From: Phaeovulum molybdatiresistens
Lineage (GTDB): Bacteria; Pseudomonadota; Alphaproteobacteria; Rhodobacterales; Rhodobacteraceae
Direction: 5' to 3'
NCBI RefSeq assembly: GCF_023544865.1
Contig: NZ_JAMJFX010000011.1
Coordinates: 1-64,000 of the forward strand
Length of the DNA: 64,000 nucleotides
Shown: positions 16,197 to 28,580 of the stretch, piece after piece
Layout: each line of letters opens with the position of its first letter
Position numbering within the stretch: the stretch's first letter is position 1
Translations under genes and position numbers: made by a program
Notes under the pieces: generated by a model
What the model saw: the letters and a program-made list of their open reading frames with translations, nothing else
Databases searched by the model: none
Told to the model about the DNA's origin: nothing

Positions 16197-17396
16197 TCAG
16201 AAGGCGCCCATCATCTCGCGCCGGCGGGGCAACAGGATGGTCAGCAGGCCAAGCGCGGGCATCCAGGCGCAAAGCGCATAGACAAAGTCGATCCCGCGCA
16301 GGTCGGCCAGAACCCCCAGCACCGCGGCGGCAATCCCGCCCATGCCAAAGGCAAAGCCAAAGAAGATCCCCGCGATCAGCCCCACCCGCCCGGGCACCAG
16401 TTCCTGCGCAAAGACCACGATCGCCGGGAAGGCCGAGGACAGGATCACCCCGATCACCACCGACAGAACCCCGGTCCAGAACAGATCTGCATGCGGCAGC
16501 AGCAGGGTAAAGGGCAGAACGCCCAGGATGGAAAACCAGATCACCCCCAGCGTGCCGAACCGGTCGCCCAGCGGGCCGCCCAGCATCACGCCCGCCGCCA
16601 TCGCGCCCAGGAACAGGAACAGCATCATCTGGGACTGCTGGGTGGTCAGGTCGAACCGTTCGATCAGGAAGAAGGTGTAATAGCTGGAAATGCTGGCGGT
16701 ATAGGTGTTCTTGGAAAAGACCAGCAGCGCCAGAACCGCGATCGCGCCAATCACCCGACGGCGCGGCAGCGGCAGGCTGCGCGAGGCCGCCGCCCGTCCG
16801 GCATTGGCCCGCGTCCAGCGGCCATACCAGGCCCCCACCTGCGACAGCACCAGAATGCCCACCAGCGCCATGATCGAAAACCACGCGATGCTGGGCCGGC
16901 CCAGCGGCACCACGATAAAGGCCGCCAGCAGCGGGCCGATGGCGGTGCCGAAATTGCCGCCCACCTGAAACAGCGATTGCGCCGTGCCGAACCGCCCGCC
17001 CGAGGCCATGCGCGCCACGCGCGACGCCTCGGGGTGGAAGACGGCGGACCCAAGTCCGATCATCATCGCCCCGGCCAGCAACAGCGCATAGCTGTCGGCC
17101 GTCGCCAGCAGCACCAGCCCCCCCAGCGACATCGCCATGCCCACCGGCAGCGACATCGGCTGCGGATGGCGGTCGGTGACCAGCCCCACCACCGGTTGCA
17201 ACAGCGATGCGGTGACCTGAAAGGCAAAGGTCATCAGGCCGATCTGCCAGAAATCCAGCGCGAATTCCGCGCGCAGCAGCGGATAGATGGCCGCCAGCAG
17301 CGACTGCATCACATCGTTCAGCATGTGGCACAGGCTGATCCCCATCAGAACCAGCCACGTCGTCTTGCCCGCCGCCTGCGCCTGAACCGTTGCCAT
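16197..17396 (-). CDS. fsr: MFS transporter, fosmidomycin-resistance (Fsr) type
   Basis: Inner-membrane major facilitator of 399 residues with twelve predicted helices. The Fsr subgroup is recognisable from CHMLNDVMQSLLAAIYPLLR in helix 1, the loop 2-3 segment GLVTDRHPQP, and FHPEASRVARMASGGRFGTAQSLFQVGGNFGTAIGPLLA around helix 4-5. Characterised Fsr exports fosmidomycin; environmental members often sit beside catabolic genes and may export or import other small molecules. Here it lies between two IclR regulators, the plus-strand MhpR-like gene and the minus-strand PcaR-like gene. It shares the strand of the latter with a 70-base gap, so co-transcription is possible. Confidence 0.87.
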   Translation of the reverse strand: MATVQAQAAGKTTWLVLMGISLCHMLNDVMQSLLAAIYPLLRAEFALDFWQIGLMTFAFQVTASLLQPVVGLVTDRHPQPMSLPVGMAMSLGGLVLLATADSYALLLAGAMMIGLGSAVFHPEASRVARMASGGRFGTAQSLFQVGGNFGTAIGPLLAAFIVVPLGRPSIAWFSIMALVGILVLSQVGAWYGRWTRANAGRAAASRSLPLPRRRVIGAIAVLALLVFSKNTYTASISSYYTFFLIERFDLTTQQSQMMLFLFLGAMAAGVMLGGPLGDRFGTLGVIWFSILGVLPFTLLLPHADLFWTGVLSVVIGVILSSAFPAIVVFAQELVPGRVGLIAGIFFGFAFGMGGIAAAVLGVLADLRGIDFVYALCAWMPALGLLTILLPRRREMMGAF

Positions 17397-17466
17397 TGCG
17401 ATCCCCGAAATCCCTTTGGCCCGTTGTCCCGGCTTGCGGCGCGCAACGCAAGCCCGATCTGGGGCG

Positions 17467-18225
17467 CTAGCGCAACATCCCGGCCAGCCGGGCCTGCACG
17501 TCGCGCATCTGGGCCAGGAAGGCCGCCTGCAGATCGGCGGCGGGCATGGTAAAGGCCGATACGCCGACGTTCAGCGCCGCCACCACCTGACCGCGCGCGT
17601 TCACGATGGGCAGGGCGATGGAACACAGGCCCGTCTCGACCTCTTGGTCGATCACGGCAAAGCCCTGTTCGCGGACGCGGGCGATTTCGGCCAGGATCTG
17701 ATCCGGGTCGGTGCGGGTGCGCGGGGTGCGCGCCGTGGGCGGATGGGCCGCCAGCAGATCGCGCACCGCCGCGTCGGGCAGGGCGGCCAGCAGCACCCGG
17801 CCCATTGACGTGCAATGCGCCGGCAGCCGCGATCCGGGCATCAGGTTGATCGACATCACCCGCCGCTGCGCCGCCCGCGCGACATAGACGATTTCCGCCC
17901 CGTCCAGGATCGAGACGGATGAACTTTGCCCGATCCGGTCGGACAGATCATCCAGCAGCGGCTGCACGATCTGCGGCAGCGGCATCGTGGCCAGGCACGC
18001 CGTGCCCAGCCGCAGCACCCGCGGGGTCAGGGTAAAGAACTTGCCGTCGTAATCGGCATAGCCGTGATGGGCCAGCGTCAGCAGGCAGCGCCGCGCGGTG
18101 GCGCGGTCCAGGCCCGATGCGGCGGCAACCTCGGCAATCGATTGGCGGGGGCGCTCGGCGGTGAAGGTTTCAATCACCGCCAGCCCCTTCGCCAGCCCCC
18201 CCATGATGTCGCGTTCAGTGATCAT
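17467..18225 (-). CDS. pcaR: IclR family regulator of the beta-ketoadipate genes (PcaR/PobR-like)
   Basis: Regulator of 252 residues. wHTH about 7-68 (GGLAKGLAVIETFTAERPRQSIAEVAAASGLDRATARRCLLTLAHHGYADYDG), then an effector domain with VYVARAAQRRVMSINLMPGSRLPAHCTSMGRVLLAALPD, the pattern typical of PcaR/PobR/PcaU proteins. ATG 18225 has GAGGGG nearby. It is divergent from pcaI-pcaJ-pcaF, and the gap carries a long inverted repeat that is a likely operator. Known relatives activate lower-pathway genes in response to beta-ketoadipate; that effector is assumed, not shown. Confidence 0.88.
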   Translation of the reverse strand: MITERDIMGGLAKGLAVIETFTAERPRQSIAEVAAASGLDRATARRCLLTLAHHGYADYDGKFFTLTPRVLRLGTACLATMPLPQIVQPLLDDLSDRIGQSSSVSILDGAEIVYVARAAQRRVMSINLMPGSRLPAHCTSMGRVLLAALPDAAVRDLLAAHPPTARTPRTRTDPDQILAEIARVREQGFAVIDQEVETGLCSIALPIVNARGQVVAALNVGVSAFTMPAADLQAAFLAQMRDVQARLAGMLR

Positions 18226-18238
18226 GGCCCCTCGGATT

Positions 18239-18273
18239 TGTGCGATATGTGAACAAAGATTGCATATCGCACA
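18239..18273. promoter_or_regulatory. inverted repeat operator between pcaR-like gene and pcaI
   Basis: TGTGCGATATG (18239-18249) and CATATCGCACA (18263-18273) are perfect 11-base inverted arms separated by 13 bases. The half-site GTGCGAT resembles the PcaR operator half-site of pseudomonads. The position between divergent regulator and target suits an IclR-type operator controlling both genes. Confidence 0.75.
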
Positions 18274-18348
18274 TTTTGGCTGGACGCAACGGCACCGCGA
18301 ACCTATCCCCAAGCTGCGGCCGGATCGCGGCCGACAGGAGGATTGCAG

Positions 18349-19083
18349 ATGGACAAGACTGTGCCTGATCTTGCCGCGGCGGTGGCGGGGATCCAGGATG
18401 GCATGACCGTGATGATCGGCGGCTTCGGCGGATCGGGCGCCCCGATCGAGCTGATCCATGCGCTGATCGACCGCTTTCTGGCCACCGGCCACCCGCGCGA
18501 TCTGACGGTGGTGAACAACAATGCGGGCAACGGCCATGTCGGCCTTGCCGCGCTGATCGAGGCGGGGATGGTGCGCAAGCTGATCTGTTCCTTCCCGCGC
18601 TCTGCCGATCCGGTGGTGTTCACCGAGCTGTATCAGGCGGGCAAGATCGAACTGGAACTGGTGCCGCAGGGCACGCTGGCCGAACGCATCCGCGCGGGCG
18701 GGGCGGGGATACCGGCGTTTTACACCCCCACCAGCTATGGCACCGATCTGGCGGCGGGCAAGCCGGTGGCGGAATTCGACGGCCGGCCCTATGTGCAAGA
18801 ACGCTGGCTGAAGGCCGATGTGGCGCTGGTCAAGGCGCATCTTGGCGACCGGCTGGGCAACCTGACCTATCGCATGGCGGCGCGCAACTTTGGCCCGCTG
18901 ATGTGCATGGCGGCGGCGCATACGGTGGTGCAGGTGTCGCGCATCGTCGAGCCCGGCGCGATCGACCCCGAGGCCGTGGTGACCCCCGGCATCTTCGTGC
19001 AAGCCGTGGTCGAGGTGCCCAACCCCGCCCAGGAAGAAGACCTGAACCGCGCGCGCGCGGTCTATCCGCAGGTGGCGCAATGA
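18349..19083 (+). CDS. pcaI: 3-oxoadipate CoA-transferase subunit A
   Basis: Alpha subunit, 244 residues, of the enzyme that moves CoA from succinyl-CoA to beta-ketoadipate. The class I CoA-transferase fold is shown by GMTVMIGGFGGSGAPIELIHALID near residue 20, VVNNNAGNGHVGLAALIEAGMVRKLICSFPRS and ELELVPQGTLAERIRAGGAGIPAFYTP. GGAGG upstream supports ATG 18349; a TTG six bases earlier is unlikely. Its stop overlaps the pcaJ start (ATGA). First gene of a pcaI-pcaJ-pcaF operon behind the palindromic operator. Confidence 0.92.
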   Translation: MDKTVPDLAAAVAGIQDGMTVMIGGFGGSGAPIELIHALIDRFLATGHPRDLTVVNNNAGNGHVGLAALIEAGMVRKLICSFPRSADPVVFTELYQAGKIELELVPQGTLAERIRAGGAGIPAFYTPTSYGTDLAAGKPVAEFDGRPYVQERWLKADVALVKAHLGDRLGNLTYRMAARNFGPLMCMAAAHTVVQVSRIVEPGAIDPEAVVTPGIFVQAVVEVPNPAQEEDLNRARAVYPQVAQ

Positions 19084-19751
19084 CCGTGAAACTGACCCCC
19101 ACACAAATGGCCTGGCGCGCGGCGCAAGACATTGCCGATGGCGCCTATGTCAACCTTGGCATCGGCTTTCCCGAAATGGTGGCGCGCTTTCAGCCGCCGG
19201 GCCGCGAGGCGATCTTTCACACCGAAAACGGCATCCTGGGCTTTGGCGAGGCGCCGGCCCCCGGCACCGAGGATTGGGATCTGATCAATGCCGGGAAAAA
19301 GGCGGTGACGATCAAGCCCGGCACCGCGTTTTTCCACCATGCCGACAGCTTTGCCATGGTGCGCGGCGGGCATCTGGATGTGGCGATCCTGGGCGCCTAT
19401 GAGGTGGCCGAGAATGGCGATCTGGCGAACTGGTCCACCGGCCCGCGCGGCGTTCCGGCGGTGGGCGGTGCGATGGATCTGGTGCATGGCGCCAAGCGCG
19501 TGGCGGTGATGACCGACCATGTCACCAAGGACGGCAAGCCCAAACTGCTGAAGCGCTGCACCCTGCCGCTGACCGGGGTGGGCTGCGTCACGCGGGTCTA
19601 TTCCAGCCTTGCGGTGATCGACATCGAAGGCGGGCGGTTCGTGCTGCGTGAAAAGCTGCCCGGCCTGCCGTTTGACGAACTGCAGTCCCTGACCGGGGCC
19701 GAGCTGCATACGCCCGACCCGGTCGCCGACCTTATCGTTCCGGAGCTGTGA
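19080..19751 (+). CDS. pcaJ: 3-oxoadipate CoA-transferase subunit B
   Basis: Beta subunit, 223 residues. It carries the catalytic glutamate in FHTENGILGFG near residue 45, which forms the CoA thioester, plus GGHLDVAILGAYEVAENGDLANW and the glycine-rich GVPAVGGAMDLVHGAKRV. Complete compared with family members of 210-225 residues. It starts inside the pcaI stop codon, so the two subunits are made together, and pcaF begins one base after its stop. The partner gene pcaF fixes the substrate as a beta-ketoadipate type acid rather than acetoacetate. Confidence 0.92.
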   Translation: MTVKLTPTQMAWRAAQDIADGAYVNLGIGFPEMVARFQPPGREAIFHTENGILGFGEAPAPGTEDWDLINAGKKAVTIKPGTAFFHHADSFAMVRGGHLDVAILGAYEVAENGDLANWSTGPRGVPAVGGAMDLVHGAKRVAVMTDHVTKDGKPKLLKRCTLPLTGVGCVTRVYSSLAVIDIEGGRFVLREKLPGLPFDELQSLTGAELHTPDPVADLIVPEL

Positions 19752-19752
19752 C

Positions 19753-20952
<1,200 letters not shown>

Positions 20953-20980
20953 TCTGGCGTTGACGTTGACCTGATCCGGA

Positions 20981-21007
20981 CCCGGCGGCTTGCCCGCCGG
21001 GTTTTTT
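20981..21007 (+). terminator. intrinsic terminator of the pcaIJF operon
   Basis: CCCGGCGG (20981-20988), loop CTTGC, CCGCCGGG (20994-21001), then six T residues. A textbook Rho-independent terminator on the plus strand. Confidence 0.92.
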
Positions 21008-21024
21008 GTTGGCCCGCCGCAACG

Positions 21025-21051
21025 AAAAACCCCGGCCGATACGGGCCGGGG
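21025..21051 (-). terminator. intrinsic terminator of katG
   Basis: Read on the minus strand: CCCCGGCC, six-base loop, GGCCGGGG, then TTTTT (the A run at 21025-21029). It lies about 75 bases after the katG stop and faces the pcaF terminator. Confidence 0.9.
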
Positions 21052-21086
21052 TTGCGCCCCGGGGCGCGCGCGCGCCGGGGATCGGT

Positions 21087-21118
21087 TTGCCCCCCGCACG
21101 CCGTGGCGCGGGGGGCAA
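21087..21118 (-). terminator. katG-proximal GC hairpin
   Basis: TTGCCCCCCGC (21087-21097) pairs perfectly with GCGGGGGGCAA (21108-21118). It starts eight bases after the katG stop and has no proper T tract; it probably protects the 3' end or assists the terminator at 21025. Confidence 0.6.
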
Positions 21119-21125
21119 TATTGGA

Positions 21126-23451
<2,326 letters not shown>

Positions 23452-24339
23452 ATGAATCAAATCTCGATCCGCCACCTGCGCTACTTTGAGGCGCTTGCCC
23501 AGCACGGCCATTTCGGCCGCGCCGCCGAGGCCTGCGCAATCTCGCAACCCGCGTTGTCGTTGCAGATGAAGGAACTGGAACAGATCCTGGGCACGCCGCT
23601 GATCGAACGGGGCGCGCGCCAGATCCGCCTGACCGCCACGGGCGAGGCCTTTGCCACCCGGGCCCGCGCGATCCTGCGCGCGATTGATGAGCTGGCCGAT
23701 CTGGCACGCGCCTCGGCCGGGCCGCTGACGGGGCGGCTGCGGATCGGGGTGATCCCGACGGTCGCGCCCTATCTGCTGCCCCGGGTGATCCAGATGCTGG
23801 GCGTGCGCTTTCCCGACCTTGACCTGCGCCCACGTGAGGCGGTGACCGGCAAGCTGGTCGAGGATCTGAACGAAGGCCGGCTGGATGTGGCCATCGTGGC
23901 GCTGCCGGTGTCCGAACCCTCGCTGGCCGAACATCCGCTGTTCACCGAGGAATTCGTGCTGGTCCGCCCCGCCACCGATGCCGCGCGCCCGGTGCCCAAC
24001 CCCGAGGCGCTGCGCACCATGCGCCTGCTGCTGCTGGAAGAGGGGCATTGCTTCCGCGATCAGGCCCTGTCGTTTTGCAAGATGTCCGCCGCCGCCCCCA
24101 GCGATTTGATGGAGGGCAGTTCCCTGTCCACCCTGGTGCAGATGGTGGGGGCGGGGATCGGCGTCACGCTGATCCCGCAGATGGCGGTGGCGATCGAAAC
24201 CAGCACCGCGCCGGTCTCGGTCGCGCGCCTGCCCGCGCCGGTGCCCGAACGCACCATCGGCCTGGTCTGGCGCAAGACCAACCCGCTGGGCCAGCAGTTC
24301 ACCGCGCTGATCGACATCGTGAAGGCCGCCGCGCGTTAG
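23452..24339 (+). CDS. oxyR: OxyR, peroxide-sensing LysR-type regulator
   Basis: LysR regulator of 295 residues. wHTH at about 5-62 ([36 protein letters not shown]), effector domain 90-290. Both redox cysteines are present in [14 protein letters not shown], the nine-residue spacing of the C199-C208 pair of E. coli OxyR; oxidation forms a disulfide that switches the protein on. Divergent katG is its expected target. Its stop overlaps the end of convergent ugpC by four bases. Confidence 0.95.
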   Translation: MNQISIRHLRYFEALAQHGHFGRAAEACAISQPALSLQMKELEQILGTPLIERGARQIRLTATGEAFATRARAILRAIDELADLARASAGPLTGRLRIGVIPTVAPYLLPRVIQMLGVRFPDLDLRPREAVTGKLVEDLNEGRLDVAIVALPVSEPSLAEHPLFTEEFVLVRPATDAARPVPNPEALRTMRLLLLEEGHCFRDQALSFCKMSAAAPSDLMEGSSLSTLVQMVGAGIGVTLIPQMAVAIETSTAPVSVARLPAPVPERTIGLVWRKTNPLGQQFTALIDIVKAAAR

Positions 24340-25382
24340 GCGCCGGTCAGCCGCGCGCCGGTTTGCGCATCGAACAGGTGGCACTGGCCGGGGTCGATGG
24401 ACAGGCGGATCTCGGGGTCGGGCGGGGCGGTGTCGGTGACGGTGCAGACCGCCGCGCTGTCCCCGATCTGGCCGTGCAGCAGGCGCGCGTGGCCCAGTTC
24501 CTCGACATGGCGCAGTCGCATGCGGATCGGCCCGGCGGGATCGCGGCGCAGATCCTCGGGGCGGATGCCCAGCGTCACGGGGCCACCCGCGCGCGTCATG
24601 GGCGCAACCGCCGCCCCGGCCAGATGCAGCTGGCCATCGGCAATCTGCGCGGGCAGCAGGTTCATCGCGGGCGCCCCGATGAAGCCCGCGACAAAGGTGG
24701 TGGCGGGGTGGCGATATACCTGCAGGGGCGTGCCGATCTGTTCGATCCGGCCCGCGTTCAGCACCACCAGCCGGTCGGCCAGCGTCATCGCCTCGACCTG
24801 GTCATGGGTGACATAGACCGATGTGGTGCCCAACCGGCGCTGCAGCTGGCGGATCTCGCTGCGCATGGTGACGCGCAGCTTGGCATCCAGGTTCGACAGC
24901 GGTTCATCGAACAAAAAGGCGGCCGGTTCGCGCACGATGGCCCGGCCCATGGCCACGCGCTGGCGCTGCCCACCCGAAAGCTGGCGCGGCTTGCGGTCCA
25001 GATAGGGGCCGATTTCCAGGATCTGGGCGGCCTCGGCCACGCGCCGGTCAATTTCATCGCGCGGGGTGCCGCGGTTCTTCAGCCCATAGGCCAGGTTCTG
25101 GCGCACCGTCATATGGGGATAAAGCGCATAGTTCTGAAACACCATCGCGATGTTGCGATCTGCCGGTTCCACGGTGTTCACCACCCGCTCGCCAATGCGG
25201 ATGGTGCCCTCGGTCACGGTTTCCAGCCCCGCGATCATCCGCAGCAGGGTCGATTTGCCACAGCCCGAGGGCCCGACCAGCACCACGAATTCGCCCGGCG
25301 CGATGTCGATCGACATGCCCGACAGGGCCCGTGTGCCCCCGGCATAGGTCTTGCCGACGTTGTCCAGCGTGATTGCGGCCAT
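24336..25382 (-). CDS. ugpC: UgpC, ABC transporter ATP-binding protein
   Basis: ATPase of 348 residues from the MalK/UgpC group. Walker [10 protein letters not shown] at 37-45, Q-loop [10 protein letters not shown], signature [15 protein letters not shown], Walker [13 protein letters not shown] and the switch histidine in [10 protein letters not shown]. The C-terminal third is the TOBE/MalK regulatory domain. It energises the UgpA/UgpE permease. Last gene of ugpB-ugpA-ugpE-ugpC. It belongs to the carbohydrate-type importer family and is not a PstB, so it does not explain the missing phosphate ATPase. Confidence 0.92.
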   Translation of the reverse strand: MAAITLDNVGKTYAGGTRALSGMSIDIAPGEFVVLVGPSGCGKSTLLRMIAGLETVTEGTIRIGERVVNTVEPADRNIAMVFQNYALYPHMTVRQNLAYGLKNRGTPRDEIDRRVAEAAQILEIGPYLDRKPRQLSGGQRQRVAMGRAIVREPAAFLFDEPLSNLDAKLRVTMRSEIRQLQRRLGTTSVYVTHDQVEAMTLADRLVVLNAGRIEQIGTPLQVYRHPATTFVAGFIGAPAMNLLPAQIADGQLHLAGAAVAPMTRAGGPVTLGIRPEDLRRDPAGPIRMRLRHVEELGHARLLHGQIGDSAAVCTVTDTAPPDPEIRLSIDPGQCHLFDAQTGARLTGA

Positions 25383-25383
25383 G

Positions 25384-26232
25384 TCACTTCTCCGTCTCGA
25401 TCAGGCCTTTCACGAAAAGCCGTTGCATCGCGATCACCACCAGAACCGGCGGCAGCATTGCCAGCACCGCCGAGGCCATGATCAGGTTCCAATAGGGTTC
25501 GGCATCCGCGGTTTCCGCCATCCGCTTGATCGCCGCGACGATGGTATAGAACCGTTCATCCGTCGTGATCAGCAGCGGCCACAGATACTGGTTCCAGCCA
25601 TAGATGAACAGGATCACGAACAGCGCCGCGATATTGGTGCGCGACAGCGGCAGCAGGATATCGCGGAAAAACCGCAAGGGCCCCGCCCCGTCGATCCGCG
25701 CGGCTTCCAGCAATTCATCCGGGATCGTCAGAAAGACCTGCCGGAACAGGAACGTCGCCGTGGCCGAGGCGATCAGCGGAATGGTCAGCCCCGCATAGCT
25801 GTTCAGCATCCCCAGATCGGCCACCACCTTGAAGGTCGGCACGATCCGCACCTCAACCGGCAGCATCAGCGTGATGAAGATCGCCCAGAACGCCAGATTG
25901 CGCAGCGGAAAGCGGAAATAGACGATGGCAAAGGCCGAGGTGATGGAAATCGCGATCTTGCCAAGCGCGATCGCCAGCGCCATCACCAGCGAATTGCCCA
26001 AAAGCCCCCACAGCGGCGGCGCGCCTGCGGTGGAAATGCCCTGGCCCAGCATGGTGGCATAATTCGCCGCCATTTCGCGCCCCGGCAACAGCGGGATCAC
26101 GCCGGATGAAAAGGCCGATACCGGGTGGGTTGAGGCGATCAGCGCCAGATAGACCGGAAAGGCCACCACGATCACCCCAAGGATCAGCGCGCCATGGGCC
26201 AGAAAGGTCAGCAGGGGACGGTTTTCAACCAT
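25384..26232 (-). CDS. ugpE: UgpE, glycerol-3-phosphate ABC permease
   Basis: Membrane permease of 282 residues with six predicted helices. The cytoplasmic coupling loop is [26 protein letters not shown] near residue 185. The N-terminus ([30 protein letters not shown]) and [19 protein letters not shown] match UgpE. It forms the channel with UgpA and lies one base from both neighbouring genes, so it is part of one transcript. The substrate, sn-glycerol-3-phosphate or glycerophosphodiesters, is taken from the binding protein family. Confidence 0.92.
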   Translation of the reverse strand: MVENRPLLTFLAHGALILGVIVVAFPVYLALIASTHPVSAFSSGVIPLLPGREMAANYATMLGQGISTAGAPPLWGLLGNSLVMALAIALGKIAISITSAFAIVYFRFPLRNLAFWAIFITLMLPVEVRIVPTFKVVADLGMLNSYAGLTIPLIASATATFLFRQVFLTIPDELLEAARIDGAGPLRFFRDILLPLSRTNIAALFVILFIYGWNQYLWPLLITTDERFYTIVAAIKRMAETADAEPYWNLIMASAVLAMLPPVLVVIAMQRLFVKGLIETEK

Positions 26233-26233
26233 A

Positions 26234-27112
26234 TCAATACTCCACCCGCCGTTCGATGAAGCGGAACTGAACCACCGTCAGCACGATCACGATCCCCATC
26301 AGCACCACCGACTGGGCCCCCGATGCCCCAAGGTTCAGGCCCAGGAACCCGTCGTCAAAGACCTTGTAGACCAGGATCGTGGTCGACTGCATCGGCCCGC
26401 CCTGCGTGGTGGCATGGATCACCGCGAAGGTGTCGAACATCGTGTAGACGACATTGACCACCAGCAGAAAGAAGGTGGTGGGCGACAGCAGCGGAAAGGT
26501 GATGGTGGCGAACCGCCGCGCCGGCCCCGCCCCGTCGATTGCCGCCGCCTCGCGCAGCGATCCGGGGATCGCCTGCAGGCCCGCGACGAAGAACAGGAAA
26601 TTGTAGGAAATCTGCTTCCAGCTGGCCGCGATCACCACCAGCGTCATCGCATCGCGCGGCTGCAGCCCGTGGTTCCAGTCATAGCCGACCGCGCGCAACG
26701 CATAGGGCAGGATGCCGATGGTGGGGTTGAACAGGAACCACCACATCACGCCCGCCACCGCCGGCGCCACCGCATAGGGCCAGACCAGCAGCGTGGTATA
26801 GGCCCTCGCCCCGCGCAGCCCGCGATCGACCGCCAGCGCCAGCATCAGCGCCACCCCCATCGACAGCGCCGCGACCGCGATGGAAAACACCACCGTCACC
26901 TGCACCGCGTTCAGATATTTCGCATCGCCCAAAAGCGCCGCGTAATTTGTCAGCCCGACAAAGCTGGTCTTCAACCCGAAGGCATCCTGGCGCAGGAAAC
27001 TTTGCCAGACCGCCTGCCCGGCGGGCCACAGAAAGAAGACCGCGGTGATCGCAAGCTGCGGGGCCAGCAACAGCCAGGGCAGCAGCTGATTGCCGAATAT
27101 TGTTCGTTTCAT
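26234..27112 (-). CDS. ugpA: UgpA, glycerol-3-phosphate ABC permease
   Basis: Membrane permease of 292 residues with six helices. It starts with [34 protein letters not shown], typical of UgpA, and carries the coupling loop [27 protein letters not shown] near residue 200. It pairs with UgpE. A nine-pair hairpin separates it from ugpB, probably setting a lower dose of permease than of binding protein. Confidence 0.92.
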   Translation of the reverse strand: MKRTIFGNQLLPWLLLAPQLAITAVFFLWPAGQAVWQSFLRQDAFGLKTSFVGLTNYAALLGDAKYLNAVQVTVVFSIAVAALSMGVALMLALAVDRGLRGARAYTTLLVWPYAVAPAVAGVMWWFLFNPTIGILPYALRAVGYDWNHGLQPRDAMTLVVIAASWKQISYNFLFFVAGLQAIPGSLREAAAIDGAGPARRFATITFPLLSPTTFFLLVVNVVYTMFDTFAVIHATTQGGPMQSTTILVYKVFDDGFLGLNLGASGAQSVVLMGIVIVLTVVQFRFIERRVEY

Positions 27113-27131
27113 CGCGCCATCCGTTCAAGGC

Positions 27132-27165
27132 GGCGGGGCCCGCGACCATCGGCGCAGGCCCCGCC
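27132..27165 (-). terminator. hairpin between ugpB and ugpA
   Basis: GGCGGGGCC (27132-27140) pairs with GGCCCCGCC (27157-27165) around a 16-base loop, in the 69-base gap after ugpB on the minus strand. No T tract. Likely a stability element or partial terminator. Confidence 0.5.
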
Positions 27166-27181
27166 TTTCATCGCAAGGGGG

Positions 27182-28495
27182 TTACTTGTTGGCCGCTTCG
27201 AAGCCGCGGATCAGCGCGTTGCCGCGGGTGACCAGATCGTCCAGCGCGGTCTGCGCATCCTTCTGGCCGGCCAGCAGCGCCTGGAATTCCTCGTCGATGA
27301 TGGCGCGGATCTGGACATAATTGCCAAAGCGCAGCCCCTTGGAATTCTGCGTCGGCGCATTCAGCGTCATCTGCCGGATCGACACATCCGCGCCCGGGTT
27401 CGCGTCATAGAAGCCCTGGTCCTTCGACAGATCCCAGGCCGCCTGGGTGATCGGCAGATAGCCCGAGAACTGATGCCAGTCGGCCTGCACCGCCGCCGAG
27501 GACAGATAGTTGAAGAAATCCGCCGCGGCCTTGTATTCGGCCTCGGGGCGGCCCTGCAGCACCCATAGCGTGGCCCCGCCGATGATCGAATTCTGCGGCG
27601 CGGTATCGGCGTAATGCGGCAGCATGCCATAGCCGACCTCAAAATCCTTGGCATTGGCGATCACGCCCGCCCGGCTGGCCGAGGAATTCATGTAGATCGC
27701 GCAGTCCTGGGCATAGAACTTGGGCGGTGCGTCATTGCCGCCGCCCGGGCCGCCATAGGAAAAGATGCCCGCATCCTGCCAATCCTTCAGATTGGCCCAG
27801 TGGCGCGCCTGCAGCGGGCCGTTCACGCTCAGCTCGGTTTCCAGCCCGCCAAAGCCGTTTTCAAGCGTGCCGATCGGCTGGTTGTGCCAGGCCGAGAAGT
27901 TTTCCAGCTGCACCCAGGAAATCCAGCCGGTGGTAAAGCCGCATTTGGCCGCGCCCGCATCAATGATCTGGCGCGAAAACGCCTCGACCTCTTCCCAGGT
28001 CTTGGGCGGGGTGTCGCGGTCAAGGCCAGCTTTCTCGAACACGTCCTTGTTGTAATACAGGATCGGCGTCGAGGAATTGAACGGCATCGACAGCATATTG
28101 CCCTGCGTGTCGGTGTAATAGCCCACCACCGCGGGCAGGAAGGCCGCCGGATCAAAGGGCGCGCCCATGTCGGCCATCAGCTGATGCACCGGATAGACCG
28201 CGCCTTCGGCGGCCATCATCGTGCCGGTGCCGACCTCAAACACCTGCACGATGGCGGGCTGTTCGCCCGCGCGGAAGGCGGCGATGGCGGCGGTCATGGT
28301 TTCGGCATAGCTGCCCTTGTAGGACGGCGTCACCTTGTAGTCGGACTGGCTGGCGTTATAGCCCGCCACGATTTCTTCCAGCTTGGCGCCCAGCTCGCCA
28401 CCCATGGCGTGCCACCATTGGATTTCGGTCTGCGCTTGCGCAACGGAAACCGCGGCCAGCAGGGCCAGCGGCGAAATCGACAGGGAACGGAACAT
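27182..28495 (-). CDS. ugpB: UgpB, periplasmic glycerol-3-phosphate-binding protein
   Basis: Solute receptor of 437 residues. The signal peptide (SLSISPLALLAAVSVAQAQ) ends near residue 22. The mature protein opens TEIQWWHAMGGELGAKLEEIVAGYNASQ and contains PSYKGSYAETMTAAIAAFRAGEQPAIVQVFEVGTGTMMAA and the ligand-site segment IGGATLWVLQGRPEAEYKAAADFF, all typical of UgpB. First gene of the ugpBAEC operon. Ugp is part of the Pho regulon in E. coli and rhizobia, and a possible Pho box lies about 68 bases upstream. Confidence 0.95.
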   Translation of the reverse strand: MFRSLSISPLALLAAVSVAQAQTEIQWWHAMGGELGAKLEEIVAGYNASQSDYKVTPSYKGSYAETMTAAIAAFRAGEQPAIVQVFEVGTGTMMAAEGAVYPVHQLMADMGAPFDPAAFLPAVVGYYTDTQGNMLSMPFNSSTPILYYNKDVFEKAGLDRDTPPKTWEEVEAFSRQIIDAGAAKCGFTTGWISWVQLENFSAWHNQPIGTLENGFGGLETELSVNGPLQARHWANLKDWQDAGIFSYGGPGGGNDAPPKFYAQDCAIYMNSSASRAGVIANAKDFEVGYGMLPHYADTAPQNSIIGGATLWVLQGRPEAEYKAAADFFNYLSSAAVQADWHQFSGYLPITQAAWDLSKDQGFYDANPGADVSIRQMTLNAPTQNSKGLRFGNYVQIRAIIDEEFQALLAGQKDAQTALDDLVTRGNALIRGFEAANK

Positions 28496-28562
28496 CGCAA
28501 ACTCCTTGCATCAGGTCGCGGGCACTATTGCCCTGCCTTTGCAACGGTTTGGTTGCGCCCCT

Positions 28563-28580
28563 GTGTCAGTGCGGTGACAT
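28563..28580 (-). promoter_or_regulatory. possible Pho box upstream of ugpB
   Basis: On the minus strand ATGTCAC, CGCA, CTGACAC gives a 7-4-7 repeat; the first unit differs from CTGTCAC at one position and the second at one. It overlaps the last codons of the AraC-type gene. The overlapping perfect palindrome GTGACATGTCAC (28574-28585) is a rival reading as another protein's site. Confidence 0.4.

Noticed and set aside
24336..25382. ATPase considered as a displaced pstB
   Set aside because: It carries a TOBE/MalK regulatory domain of about 110 residues and is the last gene of ugpBAEC; PstB proteins are about 260 residues and lack it.
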